Positions 51,930-61,498 of a stretch of DNA of 64,000 bases are shown in pieces. A program made the translations under genes and the position numbers. Origin of the DNA: Bacillus sp. AFS098217 (GTDB lineage: Bacteria > Bacillota > Bacilli > Bacillales > Bacillaceae_G). The notes below the pieces were generated by a model. The model was not told where the DNA came from. It saw nothing but the letters and a program-made list of their open reading frames with translations, and searched no databases. Location of the stretch: assembly GCF_002551815.1 (NCBI RefSeq), contig NZ_NVPR01000061.1, positions 1-64,000 on the forward strand, read 5' to 3'. How positions within the stretch are numbered: the stretch's first letter is position 1; every line of letters begins with the position of its first letter.

Positions 51930-54026
51930 ATGAGTAATATATTTGAAGAAGAATTACAGCGGATGAAAGATACTTTATCTACAATGGATGAGCAATTAGA
52001 GAAACTGGAAAAAATCCCTGTTTATTATGGAGAGGATTTTAAAGAACAAATCCTTGAAAGTATGAGGGAATCAAGTCGGCAAAACTTACGTATTGGTGTG
52101 CAAGAACCATACTTTGGACGATTAGATTTTCAGGAAGATGGACAGTTAGAACCAAATCCAATTTATATTGGTAAAGTAGGTGTTTCAGATGAAGATACGA
52201 TGAAACCGATTGTTATTGATTGGCGTGCACCTGTTGCTAGTATGTTTTATTCATTTACTGGTGGTGAAGAACCGGCTTTTTATCACTCACCAGATGGATT
52301 AGTAGAAGGCGATGTTTATTTAAAACGAAACATTTCAATTCGCAAAAGAGAACTAGAACGTGTTGTTGATACATATGTAAAAGGAAGTGAAGATGTATCG
52401 CTTGCAGATGATTTTCTCCTATATCGACTAGGTGAAAACAAGGATAACAAATTAAAGGATATCGTTTCGACGATACAATCTGAGCAAAATGACATTATTC
52501 GTGCAGAAAAAAACTTACCATTATTAATCCAAGGGGTTGCAGGAAGCGGAAAAACAACAATCGCTTTACATCGCCTTGCTTTTTTAATTTATGAATATCG
52601 TGAACAGCTAGAAGCGGAGAGAATGATTGTATTTGCTCCAAATAGTTTGTTTTTAGATTATATTTCTAGTGTACTTCCTGAACTTGGTGTAGGAAATATT
52701 AGGCAAACAACATTTCAAGATTGGGCGCTGCGTACATTAGATGGTGCGGTGAAATTGAAACATACAGAAGAAAAGTTGAAAGAAGCTTTTTCAATTAATC
52801 GTGATGATAACAAGGTTATGCTCGGTAAATTAAAAGGGACGATGAAGTTTAAGTCATTTATTGAAGAGAGTATGATTCAATTTGAAAAGGATTTAGTACC
52901 AACAAAAGATTTTGAGGCATGGGATAGAGCTGTTATTCCAGTGGAAGAAATTAAAAAATGGATGCAAGTTGAATATAAGCATTATCCATTAAAGAAGCGA
53001 AGAGAACGATTAGTGGGCCGTATAAAACGCTGGATTGAGATTGAACTCAAAAAGGTCGGAGAAACGAATGAGAAAAAGGCATTGAAAAAAGAAGCGACAA
53101 AGAGATTGAATGCTTATATGAAATTTTGGCCTAAAATGAGTCCATTGTCACTTTACGGTTCAATGATGAAGCAAAAAGAAATATTGGACGTATTACCTGA
53201 AGAACTTGTTCAAGAAACAGAAAAGAACTGCCGTAAAAAAGAAGTATATGTAGAAGATTTACCGTCTCTTATTTATATTCATCATAAAATAACAGGAATT
53301 GAAATTGGACAAAAATTTCATCATGTTGTGATTGATGAAGCGCAAGACTTTTCACCATTCCAAGTTTATATATTAAAAGAAATTACACTAGGTAACTCTT
53401 TTACCATATTAGGTGATTTATCTCAAGCGATATATGATTATCAAGGGATTGAAGACTGGAATGACTTTAAAGAAGTATTTCAAGAAACAGGTTATTATGA
53501 ACTGACGAGAAGTTATCGTTCTACAAAAGAAATTATCGAGTTTGCAAATGAAGTCATTAAAAATGCTGATATTCCAGTAGGGCTCGCAACTCCTGTTTTT
53601 CGTAGCGGTGAGAAAGTAAAGGTTATTTCTACAGATGATCAATTTGCAGCAATTGTTAAGACGCTACAAAAGATGCAGAATGAAAATGTGAAGACGATTG
53701 CTGTAATAGGAAGAACAGAAGATGAGTGCCGTAACATATATAAGAAGTTAACAGCTGCAGGAATCACTGTTAATGTCATCGAAGCAAACCAAAGTAAATA
53801 TGAGGGCGGTATTTCAGTTGTACCTGTCTATTTAGCGAAAGGCTTAGAATTTGATGCGGTACTTCTTATAGATGTGGATGAAATACACTATAAGGATACA
53901 AAGCATGATGCAAAATTATTATACGTTGGATGTACGAGATCTCTCCATGATTTATGGATTTTTTATTCTGGAGAAGCATCACCTTTAATTCAAGGAATAC
54001 AAAACGAATTTTATGTGAGTAAATAA
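51930..54026 (+). CDS. helD: HelD-like UvrD-family ATPase (RNA polymerase recycling factor type)
   Basis: The 698-residue protein begins with an N-terminal arm (1-90) and the HelD signature IGKVGVSDEDTMKPIVIDWRAPVASMFYS (80-108), then Walker A GVAGSGKTT (202-210), VIDEAQDFSPFQ (motif II), an SYRSTKEI motif and ARG-rich motif VI in GCTRSLHD. HelD removes RNA polymerase from stalled or post-termination complexes in B. subtilis. This copy is shorter than the 774-residue B. subtilis protein. The genome may carry more than one, so the symbol is tentative. The ATG follows ACAGGAGGG. Confidence 0.9.
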   Translation: MSNIFEEELQRMKDTLSTMDEQLEKLEKIPVYYGEDFKEQILESMRESSRQNLRIGVQEPYFGRLDFQEDGQLEPNPIYIGKVGVSDEDTMKPIVIDWRAPVASMFYSFTGGEEPAFYHSPDGLVEGDVYLKRNISIRKRELERVVDTYVKGSEDVSLADDFLLYRLGENKDNKLKDIVSTIQSEQNDIIRAEKNLPLLIQGVAGSGKTTIALHRLAFLIYEYREQLEAERMIVFAPNSLFLDYISSVLPELGVGNIRQTTFQDWALRTLDGAVKLKHTEEKLKEAFSINRDDNKVMLGKLKGTMKFKSFIEESMIQFEKDLVPTKDFEAWDRAVIPVEEIKKWMQVEYKHYPLKKRRERLVGRIKRWIEIELKKVGETNEKKALKKEATKRLNAYMKFWPKMSPLSLYGSMMKQKEILDVLPEELVQETEKNCRKKEVYVEDLPSLIYIHHKITGIEIGQKFHHVVIDEAQDFSPFQVYILKEITLGNSFTILGDLSQAIYDYQGIEDWNDFKEVFQETGYYELTRSYRSTKEIIEFANEVIKNADIPVGLATPVFRSGEKVKVISTDDQFAAIVKTLQKMQNENVKTIAVIGRTEDECRNIYKKLTAAGITVNVIEANQSKYEGGISVVPVYLAKGLEFDAVLLIDVDEIHYKDTKHDAKLLYVGCTRSLHDLWIFYSGEASPLIQGIQNEFYVSK

Positions 54027-54036
54027 CAAATGATTG

Positions 54037-54079
54037 AAGAGGATTTTCAAGTGATACACAGGAAAATCCTCTTGTTTTT
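54037..54079 (+). terminator. terminator of the HelD-like gene
   Basis: AAGAGGATTTTC pairs perfectly with GAAAATCCTCTT around a 13-base loop, then GTTTTT. Confidence 0.9.
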
Positions 54080-54108
54080 CTATAAAAAAAGAAAAGGAGA
54101 GAAAGAAA

Positions 54109-54447
54109 ATGACTATAATGACAAAGGTAATGAAAAAAAGCGAATGGGAAGTAGGAAAAGCAAAAGGAGAAATAACCGAAGCATCACTTAAGCAAGAAGG
54201 GTTTATTCACTGTTCTTTTTTGGAACAATCTCTAAAAGTTGCAGAAACACATTTTAGCAATGAATCAGAGTTAGTTTTACTTATCATTGATCCGGCATTA
54301 GTTGAGGCAGAAATAAAATATGAGCTTGCTTCTAATGGGCAAAAATACCCACACATATACGGGGCGTTACATACTGCTGCTGTAGTAAATGTTGTTCCAT
54401 TTTATAAAGAGAACGGAAATTTTATGTTACCCAAAGTAGTTTTGTAG
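54109..54447 (+). CDS. DUF952 family protein
   Basis: The 112-residue protein has the DUF952 pattern: KVMKKSEWEVGKAKGEI, EASLKQEGFIHCSF (about 26-39), KYELASNGQKYPHIYGAL (about 63-80), with a His-rich core. The family is related in fold to ADP-ribosyltransferases/RNA 2'-phosphotransferases by inference, with no proven role. The ATG is preceded by AAAGGAGAG. It is monocistronic or with the GNAT genes that follow. Confidence 0.85.
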   Translation: MTIMTKVMKKSEWEVGKAKGEITEASLKQEGFIHCSFLEQSLKVAETHFSNESELVLLIIDPALVEAEIKYELASNGQKYPHIYGALHTAAVVNVVPFYKENGNFMLPKVVL

Positions 54448-54523
54448 GACTAAAAAAGGAATTCATGAGTTTATTGTCGAATTTTGGAAAGTGATAAGAC
54501 AAAATTGAAAAGAGGAATGTCTG

Positions 54524-54940
54524 TTGAAACTGATACAACAAACTAACTCAAAAGATAGTGAATACATTAGGAATAAAGTAATCCAGTACAATATGTCTGT
54601 TCTACCAAAGGAAGCAAGACAACCACTAGAACATGTAAACTTTCTAGTAAAAGATGATGCTGGAAAAATATTAGGTGGCATAACAGGAACGATATATTTT
54701 TATCACCTTCACATTGATTTTTTATGGGTGGACGAGTCAGTACGTCATGAGGGATATGGTAGTCAACTGCTAAATAAAATCGAGGAATTTGCAAAAGAAA
54801 AACAATGCAGACTCATATTGCTTGATTCATTTAGTTTTCAAGCGCCTGAATTTTATAAAAAGCATGGATACAGGGAGTTTGGAGTAGTCGAAGATCATCC
54901 TAAAGGATATAGCCAACACTTTTTAGAGAAACGTTTATAA
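54524..54940 (+). CDS. GNAT-family N-acetyltransferase
   Basis: The 138-residue protein has a clear acetyl-CoA site: VDESVRHEGYGSQLLNKI (about 68-85; R-H-E-G-Y-G-S) and EFYKKHGYREFGVV near the C-terminus. The start is a TTG at 54524 preceded by AGAGGAA at suitable distance. The substrate is unknown. It lies in a run of small same-strand genes but separated by more than 50 bases. Confidence 0.85.
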   Translation: MKLIQQTNSKDSEYIRNKVIQYNMSVLPKEARQPLEHVNFLVKDDAGKILGGITGTIYFYHLHIDFLWVDESVRHEGYGSQLLNKIEEFAKEKQCRLILLDSFSFQAPEFYKKHGYREFGVVEDHPKGYSQHFLEKRL

Positions 54941-54989
54941 GTATAATATAATTATGTTATGTAAATTAAATGTTAGGAGATAAATAAAA

Positions 54990-55391
54990 ATGTACGATTA
55001 TAAATTTCATCATGAGCAATCCGTCTCTGTAAACCAAGTGAAGCTACTTTACAATTCTGTTGGTTGGTGGCCGGAACGAAAAGAAGAAGATATTTCTAAA
55101 ATGTTAGAGAATAGTATAGCAATTGGCGTATGGAAAGAGGATCAGTTAATAGGGTTTGCTAGAGCAGTTACTGATGGCGTTTTTCGAGCGTATATTGAAG
55201 ATGTTGTCGTACATGATCGTGTAAGAAATAAGGGCATTGGTGAGAAAATGATGACAATGTTACTTGATGAGCTTGCCCATATCGATATTGTGAGTCTATT
55301 TTGTGAAGAAAAATTAATAAAATTCTATGGAAAACAACAATTCAAAGCAACGAAGCAAATAGTGATGCATCGTAATCAGCTTACAAGATAA
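54990..55391 (+). CDS. GNAT-family N-acetyltransferase
   Basis: The 133-residue protein has the GNAT motif A VVHDRVRNKGIGEKMMTML (about 72-90; RNKGIG) and an N-terminal NSVGWWPERKEEDI. Motif B is present as KLIKFYGKQQFKAT. A ribosome binding site TTAGGAG precedes the ATG. The substrate is unknown. Confidence 0.88.
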   Translation: MYDYKFHHEQSVSVNQVKLLYNSVGWWPERKEEDISKMLENSIAIGVWKEDQLIGFARAVTDGVFRAYIEDVVVHDRVRNKGIGEKMMTMLLDELAHIDIVSLFCEEKLIKFYGKQQFKATKQIVMHRNQLTR

Positions 55392-55416
55392 GAGAATACG
55401 AGAGGTGAAAGGATCT

Positions 55417-55770
55417 ATGGAAGCGACACGTACATACTGTCTATCAAAAAAAAAAGCAACGGAAGATTCTCCAGATGGATGGAATGCAACATGTATGAGA
55501 ATTCATAATAAAATATTTGCGATTGTAAATCATGAAAAAGGAGAGGAAGCAGCGATTACATTGAAATGTGATCCAGATGTTGCGCTAAGAGTAAGGGAAG
55601 ACTATCCAGGAACAATTATCCCTGGTTATCATATGAATAAAAAGCATTGGAATACAGTTTATATACATAGAGAATTAGGGCAAGAAGAAATTAATAAAAT
55701 GATAGATTGGTCTTATGATTTAGTTTTACAATCTTTTTCGAAAAAGAAGCAGAAAGAAATTTTGGAGTAG
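55417..55770 (+). CDS. MmcQ/YjbR family protein
   Basis: The 117-residue protein has the family order: KKKATEDSPDGWNATCMRIH at the start, FAIVNHEKGEEAAITLKCDPD in the middle and the last helices WNTVYIHRELGQEEINKMIDWSYDLV. YjbR/MmcQ proteins have a CyaY-like double-wing fold and are thought to bind DNA. The ATG at 55417 follows GAAAGGA; the GTG at 55405 is not favoured. It is 25 bases after the GNAT gene, so cotranscription is likely. Confidence 0.9.
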   Translation: MEATRTYCLSKKKATEDSPDGWNATCMRIHNKIFAIVNHEKGEEAAITLKCDPDVALRVREDYPGTIIPGYHMNKKHWNTVYIHRELGQEEINKMIDWSYDLVLQSFSKKKQKEILE

Positions 55771-55937
55771 AGATAATTACTGGGTTTTCCCACTATTTTG
55801 GGGCAGGGATACCCAATCTCAAAATTCAAGTGGACAACGAAGTTAAGTGGGCGAGATGAAGGAAATCCGTACTAATTAACATTTCTCTTTATGAACAATC
55901 TTTTTAATAATAAGAAAATGAAAGGGAGAGAAAGATT

Positions 55938-56555
55938 ATGTCAAAGCTATTACGTGAATTATCTAAACTAAATAGTGAGGTTCTACGTTCTGAAGCATTG
56001 GACAAGTTGAAAGTTACATTAGGTAAAATGATTGCTTGTGATCCCATCATTTTTAATAAAAATCCTTTCGAACAAACAATCCAGCCAGGTACATATCCAA
56101 TCGTCGCTTGGTGGCATAAGAAAGATGGAATAATTGCTGGTGCTGAATTGAAATTATCGGAATCAAAAGTAATAGAATGGAAGATGGCAACAAAACCAGG
56201 ACAACATGTCAGTGAACTGGAAGAAGGATATATTTTTGGTTACCCAGTCGATACAGGATTAGGATGCTTTGCGGATGTTGAAGCGATTGATAAGCTCGAG
56301 GAAATAGAAAGTAGATTACAACGAGAGCTAGGGGAAGAGTTTATTAGTTTGTATGATGATCTTATAGATGACGTACTAACAGAACATGATGATGATTGGG
56401 GAAATTGTGTGGTGTGTGAGGAGACAGGAAGTAATATCATTATGTTCCGTTCAGGTTATGGAGATGGATTTTATCCTTCCTATTGGGGAGTCGATGAAGA
56501 TGGAAAAATCGTTTCACTTGTTACTGATTTTCAAGTGTTGCATGAGGAAGATTGA
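55938..56555 (+). CDS. DUF4241 family protein
   Basis: The 205-residue acidic protein ends with the DUF4241 pattern NIIMFRSGYGDGFYPSYWGVDEDGKIVSLVTDFQV and has EGYIFGYPVDTGLGCFADVEA in the middle, here cited as motif positions 164-200 and 96-116. The family is common in bacterial polymorphic-toxin and immunity settings but also stands alone. No toxin gene is visible nearby. The ATG follows AGGGAGAG. A terminator at 56620 follows. Confidence 0.85.
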   Translation: MSKLLRELSKLNSEVLRSEALDKLKVTLGKMIACDPIIFNKNPFEQTIQPGTYPIVAWWHKKDGIIAGAELKLSESKVIEWKMATKPGQHVSELEEGYIFGYPVDTGLGCFADVEAIDKLEEIESRLQRELGEEFISLYDDLIDDVLTEHDDDWGNCVVCEETGSNIIMFRSGYGDGFYPSYWGVDEDGKIVSLVTDFQVLHEED

Positions 56556-56619
56556 GGACAAAATTAATTATGATATAGAAAGAGTTAATACTTTCTTCTT
56601 TTACATGGTGTGAAATAAA

Positions 56620-56657
56620 AATAGCCTTCAAAATGAATACGTTTTGGAGGCTGTTTC
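56620..56657. terminator. terminator after the DUF4241 gene
   Basis: AGCCTTCAAAA and TTTTGGAGGCT pair with one mismatch around a nine-base loop, with T tail and an A run upstream. Confidence 0.8.
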
Positions 56658-56823
56658 TATATTAATCATTCTTTATTATCTCTTTAGCATTTGTATCTTT
56701 TTATTTATGCTCACGAATAATAAAGTCATTTCTGTAGTGCTTAAAAAAATGACTGGAACATTTGAATTAAGTTTATAATTTAGAGTTGGGGTCTCGCAGC
56801 ATTGCCATCAAACTAAGAAATTT

Positions 56824-58470
56824 TTAAATTAAAGGTTTTACCCAAAGTTGAGAAAAATCCACATATCCAAAATATTTCATCTTAATATTCATTAAATCTG
56901 ATGAAAAAGGAATCTGACGTTTCTCATAGTATAAAGGAATCATAATAGAGGATTCTATCAGTTCTTTTTCAAGATTTTTATTTAATGAAGCCCACTCATC
57001 AAAAGGTGTATGTTTGTATTTAGCAAGGTGTTTTTTTAATGTTTTATTTGTTTTTACAATCTTAGCCAACGGTGAATATCTAGCTGTTAGAAAATAATAA
57101 AATGATATGTCTTGATTCATCTCAAATACTTCACCATGAATAAAGAGATCAACTTGTTCATTAAGTTTTTCATCTCTAAGATAGTTTTCGAAAGGAACCC
57201 ATTTAACCAGAAAAGGTATATTTTCTTTCTCCAAGACATTCATTAACCATTTTGTTGTTTTTTCTGTATACTGAGTAGCTTTTATAATAAGTGGTTCTTT
57301 AAATATGGGACGTTTTCTTTTTTTGATATCGATTTGATGATCTATGTCTTTTAAGCAACTCTTAGTATTTGGGGTTTTTTGAGAATCATATTCGTGAATA
57401 TGATTCATATTGTTAGCAATAATATAATGTAAGTAATTACGAACATCTCTTCGTTGAATTGATGAATTACGCCAAGCATTCATAATTATAACACCGAAAC
57501 CCGAATTCCTTTCTACTTGAAATGTAGAATTGCTTTCATGATGCTTGGAAGATTGATAAATATTATCAAATTCTAGAGGAACCTGAATGAATTCTACTGT
57601 ATCTAGCAAAGGTCTTTCCTGAAAATGATCATTAAATGCTATCAATGATGTCTTTTCCTGGTTATTCTCTCCTATATAAAAACCACCGGTTCCTACAATT
57701 AGACCGTTATTTTCTTTATAAATGCTTGTATTTATCATACATAACATTTGTAAACAATAGCTACAACCATCTGGATAATGTATGTCAATAACGAATGGTG
57801 ATACACTATCTATTCTTTCTACGGGTGCCCATAAGTCTTTATAATATTTATGACTACGTAGTTTTGAGAGACATAGTTTCACGTCAGCCGCTGTTAAGAT
57901 GGATCCATCATGAAAGTTGATGGACTTTTTTAAATATAGTCTAAGCTTAGATTGAGTTAAATCCCAACTGTGAGCTATTTCAGGAAATATGTTCCCCTTT
58001 TCATCCATATAAACAAGTCGATTGAAAACGTTCGCGACAATATGTGCACTATGTACATCGGAAGCCTCGAGCGGATGTGTTGTTAAAAAGGACTTTCTTC
58101 TAGGAATAATTAATTTATCATCCGAATTATGTATATAGCCAAATTTTGAGTGGAATTTAGTCATCAAGCGTAGTTTACTGTTTGGAGACCAATTATATAG
58201 TAAATATTTACTGCTTTTTTCAACAGGCTGTTGATCCATAATTTCCATTACTTGTGATTCATAGATCTGTTCTATATTTTTAATCCATTGAAGAGAGGAG
58301 GTATTTCCTCTGCCTTTTCCAGAAGTGAAAATCAGCCAACCCTCATTCATCCATTTATGTAAGTAGCGTACTGTTTGCTTTGTACTTAAATTTAAAAAAT
58401 CTGCTAGGTCTTTTATTTTTATATTTCCTGAAGAAAATGATTGCCATAAGTTCAATAAATTTTTATCCAT
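56824..58470 (-). CDS. SgrR-type transcriptional regulator (HTH plus solute-binding domain)
   Basis: The 548-residue cytoplasmic protein has an N-terminal helix-turn-helix (about 5-60, LADFLNLSTKQTVRYLHKWM) and a long family-5 solute-binding-protein-like domain (about 95-540; HPLEASDVHSAHIV, HSWDLTQSKLRLYLKKSINFHDGS) with no signal peptide. This is the SgrR layout, in which the binding domain senses a sugar phosphate or peptide. The ATG at 58470 follows AGAAGGAG. It is divergent from an MFS exporter-like gene, its likely target. The ligand is unknown. Confidence 0.85.
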   Translation of the reverse strand: MDKNLLNLWQSFSSGNIKIKDLADFLNLSTKQTVRYLHKWMNEGWLIFTSGKGRGNTSSLQWIKNIEQIYESQVMEIMDQQPVEKSSKYLLYNWSPNSKLRLMTKFHSKFGYIHNSDDKLIIPRRKSFLTTHPLEASDVHSAHIVANVFNRLVYMDEKGNIFPEIAHSWDLTQSKLRLYLKKSINFHDGSILTAADVKLCLSKLRSHKYYKDLWAPVERIDSVSPFVIDIHYPDGCSYCLQMLCMINTSIYKENNGLIVGTGGFYIGENNQEKTSLIAFNDHFQERPLLDTVEFIQVPLEFDNIYQSSKHHESNSTFQVERNSGFGVIIMNAWRNSSIQRRDVRNYLHYIIANNMNHIHEYDSQKTPNTKSCLKDIDHQIDIKKRKRPIFKEPLIIKATQYTEKTTKWLMNVLEKENIPFLVKWVPFENYLRDEKLNEQVDLFIHGEVFEMNQDISFYYFLTARYSPLAKIVKTNKTLKKHLAKYKHTPFDEWASLNKNLEKELIESSIMIPLYYEKRQIPFSSDLMNIKMKYFGYVDFSQLWVKPLI

Positions 58471-58572
58471 TTTCCTATCTCCTTCTATAAGTGGACATGT
58501 TTTTCTGAATATGTCCATTTTTAGTTTGATAAGTCTAGTTTAATATAACATTAGATAAAAGGAGGAGATACT

Positions 58573-59826
58573 ATGAATTGGAAAGACTTTGAGCAAAATA
58601 TAAAAGTACGCTTAACTACATCATTTTTTAATCGTGCTGTTACATCAGCAGTAATGCCTTTCATGGCATTGTTTTTTGCTCAAGAAATAAACAAAGTATG
58701 GGCCGGATTATTTTTAATCTTAACGGTTATTTTAAGTTTTTTTTCAAGTTTAATTGGAGGTTACATTTCAGATCGCTTTCAACGGAAGAAAATCTTATTG
58801 TTAACTTCTTTTACTAGTACTTTAATGTTTTTATTCATGACCTTAAGCTTATATCCTACAGATAAGATGATTTGGTTATTTGCAATCGCTTATGTAGGTT
58901 TTATAATATCTAGCAGTCTTGGTCGCCCCTCCATGCACGCTATCATCATAGACTCAACTACACCAGAAAATCGAAAAGCTGTTTATACAATTGACTATTG
59001 GCTTATGAATCTTTCTATGGCCATTGGTGCAGCATTAGGTGGATTTTTATACATGAATCACCAAAAAGAGTTGTTTATATTACTAACTTTTGTTTCTGCT
59101 ACATTACCGATTGCTTATAAAATTTGGCTAGTTACAGAAGTGAAAGATTGCTTAGAAAAAAAGCATGAAAATATAGTATTTGATTTAATTCAAAACTATA
59201 AAGTTGCTATTCAAGATAGAGCATTTTTAAGGGTTGTAATAGGGTCTACCTGTATATTTGCAGCAGAGTTCTCTTTAAACAGTTATATTGGTATACGACT
59301 TTCTGAAACATTCGATCCAATAAAGATTGGGAACTTTGAAATAGTAGGAGTAAGGATGCTAAGTATTCTTAATATACAAAATATGCTTTTAGTAGTATGT
59401 TTAACGTTTATTGTAAATAAATTTACAGATCGTTTAAGTGGAAAAAAAGCATTACTTTTAGGCCTGGGGCTCTATGGTGTAGGCTATGTGACAGTAACAT
59501 CTGCAAACACTTGGTACGTACTGATTATTTTTAATTTTATTGCTACTGTTGGTGAACTTGTCTACTCTCCGGTCAGAAATGCAGAACAAGCTAATATGAT
59601 TCCGGCTGATAAAAGAGGATCGTATTCAGCCTTTGCAGGTCTATCAGATATTGGTGCGGATCTGATTGCAAGAATGACTATTATTGTTGGTGCATTCTTG
59701 ATCCCTACGATGATGTCCGTTTACATTGGTATCATTGTAATAATTGGTATATTCCTCTTATACACTGGGCTGTTTGTTAGAAAGGATATTCAGTCTAAAG
59801 AAATATTGAATAAAATGTCATCATAG
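58573..59826 (+). CDS. MFS transporter (drug/peptide efflux type)
   Basis: The 417-residue protein has 12 predicted membrane helices with the MFS motif GGYISDRFQRKK in the loop between helices 2 and 3 (about 64-75) and RPSMHAIIIDSTTPENRKAVYTIDYWLMN (about 118-146), the MdtH/YttB-type pattern. It should export a small molecule using the proton gradient. The ATG follows AAAGGAGGAG. The neighbouring SgrR-type regulator is divergent, so the exporter is probably induced by the ligand sensed by that protein. Confidence 0.9.
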   Translation: MNWKDFEQNIKVRLTTSFFNRAVTSAVMPFMALFFAQEINKVWAGLFLILTVILSFFSSLIGGYISDRFQRKKILLLTSFTSTLMFLFMTLSLYPTDKMIWLFAIAYVGFIISSSLGRPSMHAIIIDSTTPENRKAVYTIDYWLMNLSMAIGAALGGFLYMNHQKELFILLTFVSATLPIAYKIWLVTEVKDCLEKKHENIVFDLIQNYKVAIQDRAFLRVVIGSTCIFAAEFSLNSYIGIRLSETFDPIKIGNFEIVGVRMLSILNIQNMLLVVCLTFIVNKFTDRLSGKKALLLGLGLYGVGYVTVTSANTWYVLIIFNFIATVGELVYSPVRNAEQANMIPADKRGSYSAFAGLSDIGADLIARMTIIVGAFLIPTMMSVYIGIIVIIGIFLLYTGLFVRKDIQSKEILNKMSS

Positions 59827-60028
59827 TATACTACTTTAATAGTTGTAAAAGAAAGAAAGTTTAATATGGACAAAGAGGACAAAAGATGGAGAAAAATCAC
59901 TTGATATTTAAATATTTTGAAAATTCATGTTCAAGATTAACTATTTTAAGATGAAATGGATATTTATGTCGAGATAGAAAAAGGATTTATTTGGAATAAC
60001 AAGTTTCTAAAAATCATGGAGGGATATT

Positions 60029-60601
60029 ATGAGAACTTTCATTTATATGGTGAGACATGGCGAATCGCCAAAAACAGAAGGAAATGAAAGAACAAGAGGG
60101 TTAACTGAAAAAGGGAAATTAGATACTTATCGAATAACTGATATATTACAAGAAGAGAGAATTGATGTTTTTGTTTCGAGCCCATACAACCGATCCATTC
60201 TAACGATTCAGGAGTTTGCTAAACATTTAGGACAAGAGGTTTTAGTATTTGAAGATCTAAAAGAGAGAATGTTTTCTGCAGAAGACAAGCGAATAATTGA
60301 TGAGGAATTATTACCTTTGTTAAAGAAGTCATTTTCTGATCCAAACTTTGCTTTAACGGGGGGAGAGTCTAATGCAGTTTGTCAGGACCGAGCTGTAAAA
60401 GTGTTAAAAGAATTATTAAAGACATATCGAGGACAGAAAGTAGTATTAGGCACTCATGGAGCTGTTATGACTTTGATGATGGGGTATTATGACAATCAGT
60501 ATGATTTAGATTTTCTACTACATACATCAAAACCAGATATATACCGAATGGAATTCAATGGTCAGGAATTGGTGGAGGTTAAGAGGTTGTGGAAAAATTA
60601 A
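60029..60601 (+). CDS. histidine phosphatase family protein
   Basis: The 190-residue phosphatase has the RHGES motif with His10 as the phosphate acceptor, an NRSILTIQEFAK region with the conserved Arg and TGGESNAV, and LGTHGAVM with the second His (about 144). It is a phosphoglycerate-mutase-like phosphatase (2H superfamily). The physiological substrate is unknown. The ATG follows GGAGGG. Confidence 0.93.
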   Translation: MRTFIYMVRHGESPKTEGNERTRGLTEKGKLDTYRITDILQEERIDVFVSSPYNRSILTIQEFAKHLGQEVLVFEDLKERMFSAEDKRIIDEELLPLLKKSFSDPNFALTGGESNAVCQDRAVKVLKELLKTYRGQKVVLGTHGAVMTLMMGYYDNQYDLDFLLHTSKPDIYRMEFNGQELVEVKRLWKN

Positions 60602-60772
60602 CAGAGGTATTTATTTTCCTTGCTATCTAAAATCGTGGTTTGAAAACCTATTGTAAATAGATATATATCCGTAGAATATATGGAGCAGCTGAAAGAAATG
60701 AAAAAATTAGAATAAAGGAGACTATCTGAAAGATAAAAAAGCACACTTCTTAAGATAAAAGGTGGAGATTTA

Positions 60773-61414
60773 ATGCAACAAGCAGTTATTTTTGATATGG
60801 ACGGAACTTTATTTCAGACGAATTTGATTTTAGAACCAGCACTTGTGGAGACATTTGATGTATTAAGAGCTGAGGGGCTATGGGACGAAGAAACTCCAAT
60901 TGAAAAATATCGAGAAATTATGGGTGTACCATTACAAGTCGTGTGGGAGACCCTTTGTCCCAATCATTCACTTCAGGTTCGTGAAAAGAGTAATGACACT
61001 TTTCACGAAAAATTAATAGAGTTGATTAAATTGAATAGGGGTGCCTTATATCCTTATACGGTAGAAGTACTTGAAAGACTTAGCCAAAAGTACAATTTAT
61101 ACATAGCAAGTAATGGACAAGTTGAGTACTTACAAGCAATTGTTGATACATATGAGCTGAATAGATTTATCAAGAAGGTTTATAGCATCCAATCAATCTC
61201 ATCAGGTCATAAATCTGATTTAGTAAAAAATGTTGTAGAAGAAAATGACATTGTAAAAGGCACTGTTGTCGGGGATCGTTTATCGGATATTAATGCTGCG
61301 AAAGATAATGGATTAAAGGCTATTGGTGTCAATTTTGATTTCGCACAAGTAATGGAATTGGAAAAAGCAGATAAAGTTATTGATAACTTAAAAGAATTAA
61401 CCGCATTATTGTAA
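60773..61414 (+). CDS. HAD-superfamily hydrolase
   Basis: The 213-residue protein has the four HAD motifs: DMDGTL (Asp8 nucleophile, Asp10 acid), a Ser/Thr in IASNGQ (about residue 117), Lys in SGHKSDLV and the acidic pair in GDRLSDINAAKDNG (about 170). It resembles phosphoglycolate-phosphatase-like (Gph/PgmB) enzymes. The substrate is a phosphate monoester, unidentified. The ATG follows AAGGTGGAG. Confidence 0.9.
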   Translation: MQQAVIFDMDGTLFQTNLILEPALVETFDVLRAEGLWDEETPIEKYREIMGVPLQVVWETLCPNHSLQVREKSNDTFHEKLIELIKLNRGALYPYTVEVLERLSQKYNLYIASNGQVEYLQAIVDTYELNRFIKKVYSIQSISSGHKSDLVKNVVEENDIVKGTVVGDRLSDINAAKDNGLKAIGVNFDFAQVMELEKADKVIDNLKELTALL

Positions 61415-61498
61415 AATTTGTATATAACAGGTGTAGTTACTATGCTACTGTTTAAATAAAAGTGTTCTTGTAAATTGAGAGTTAAAGGGGAAAACAGG

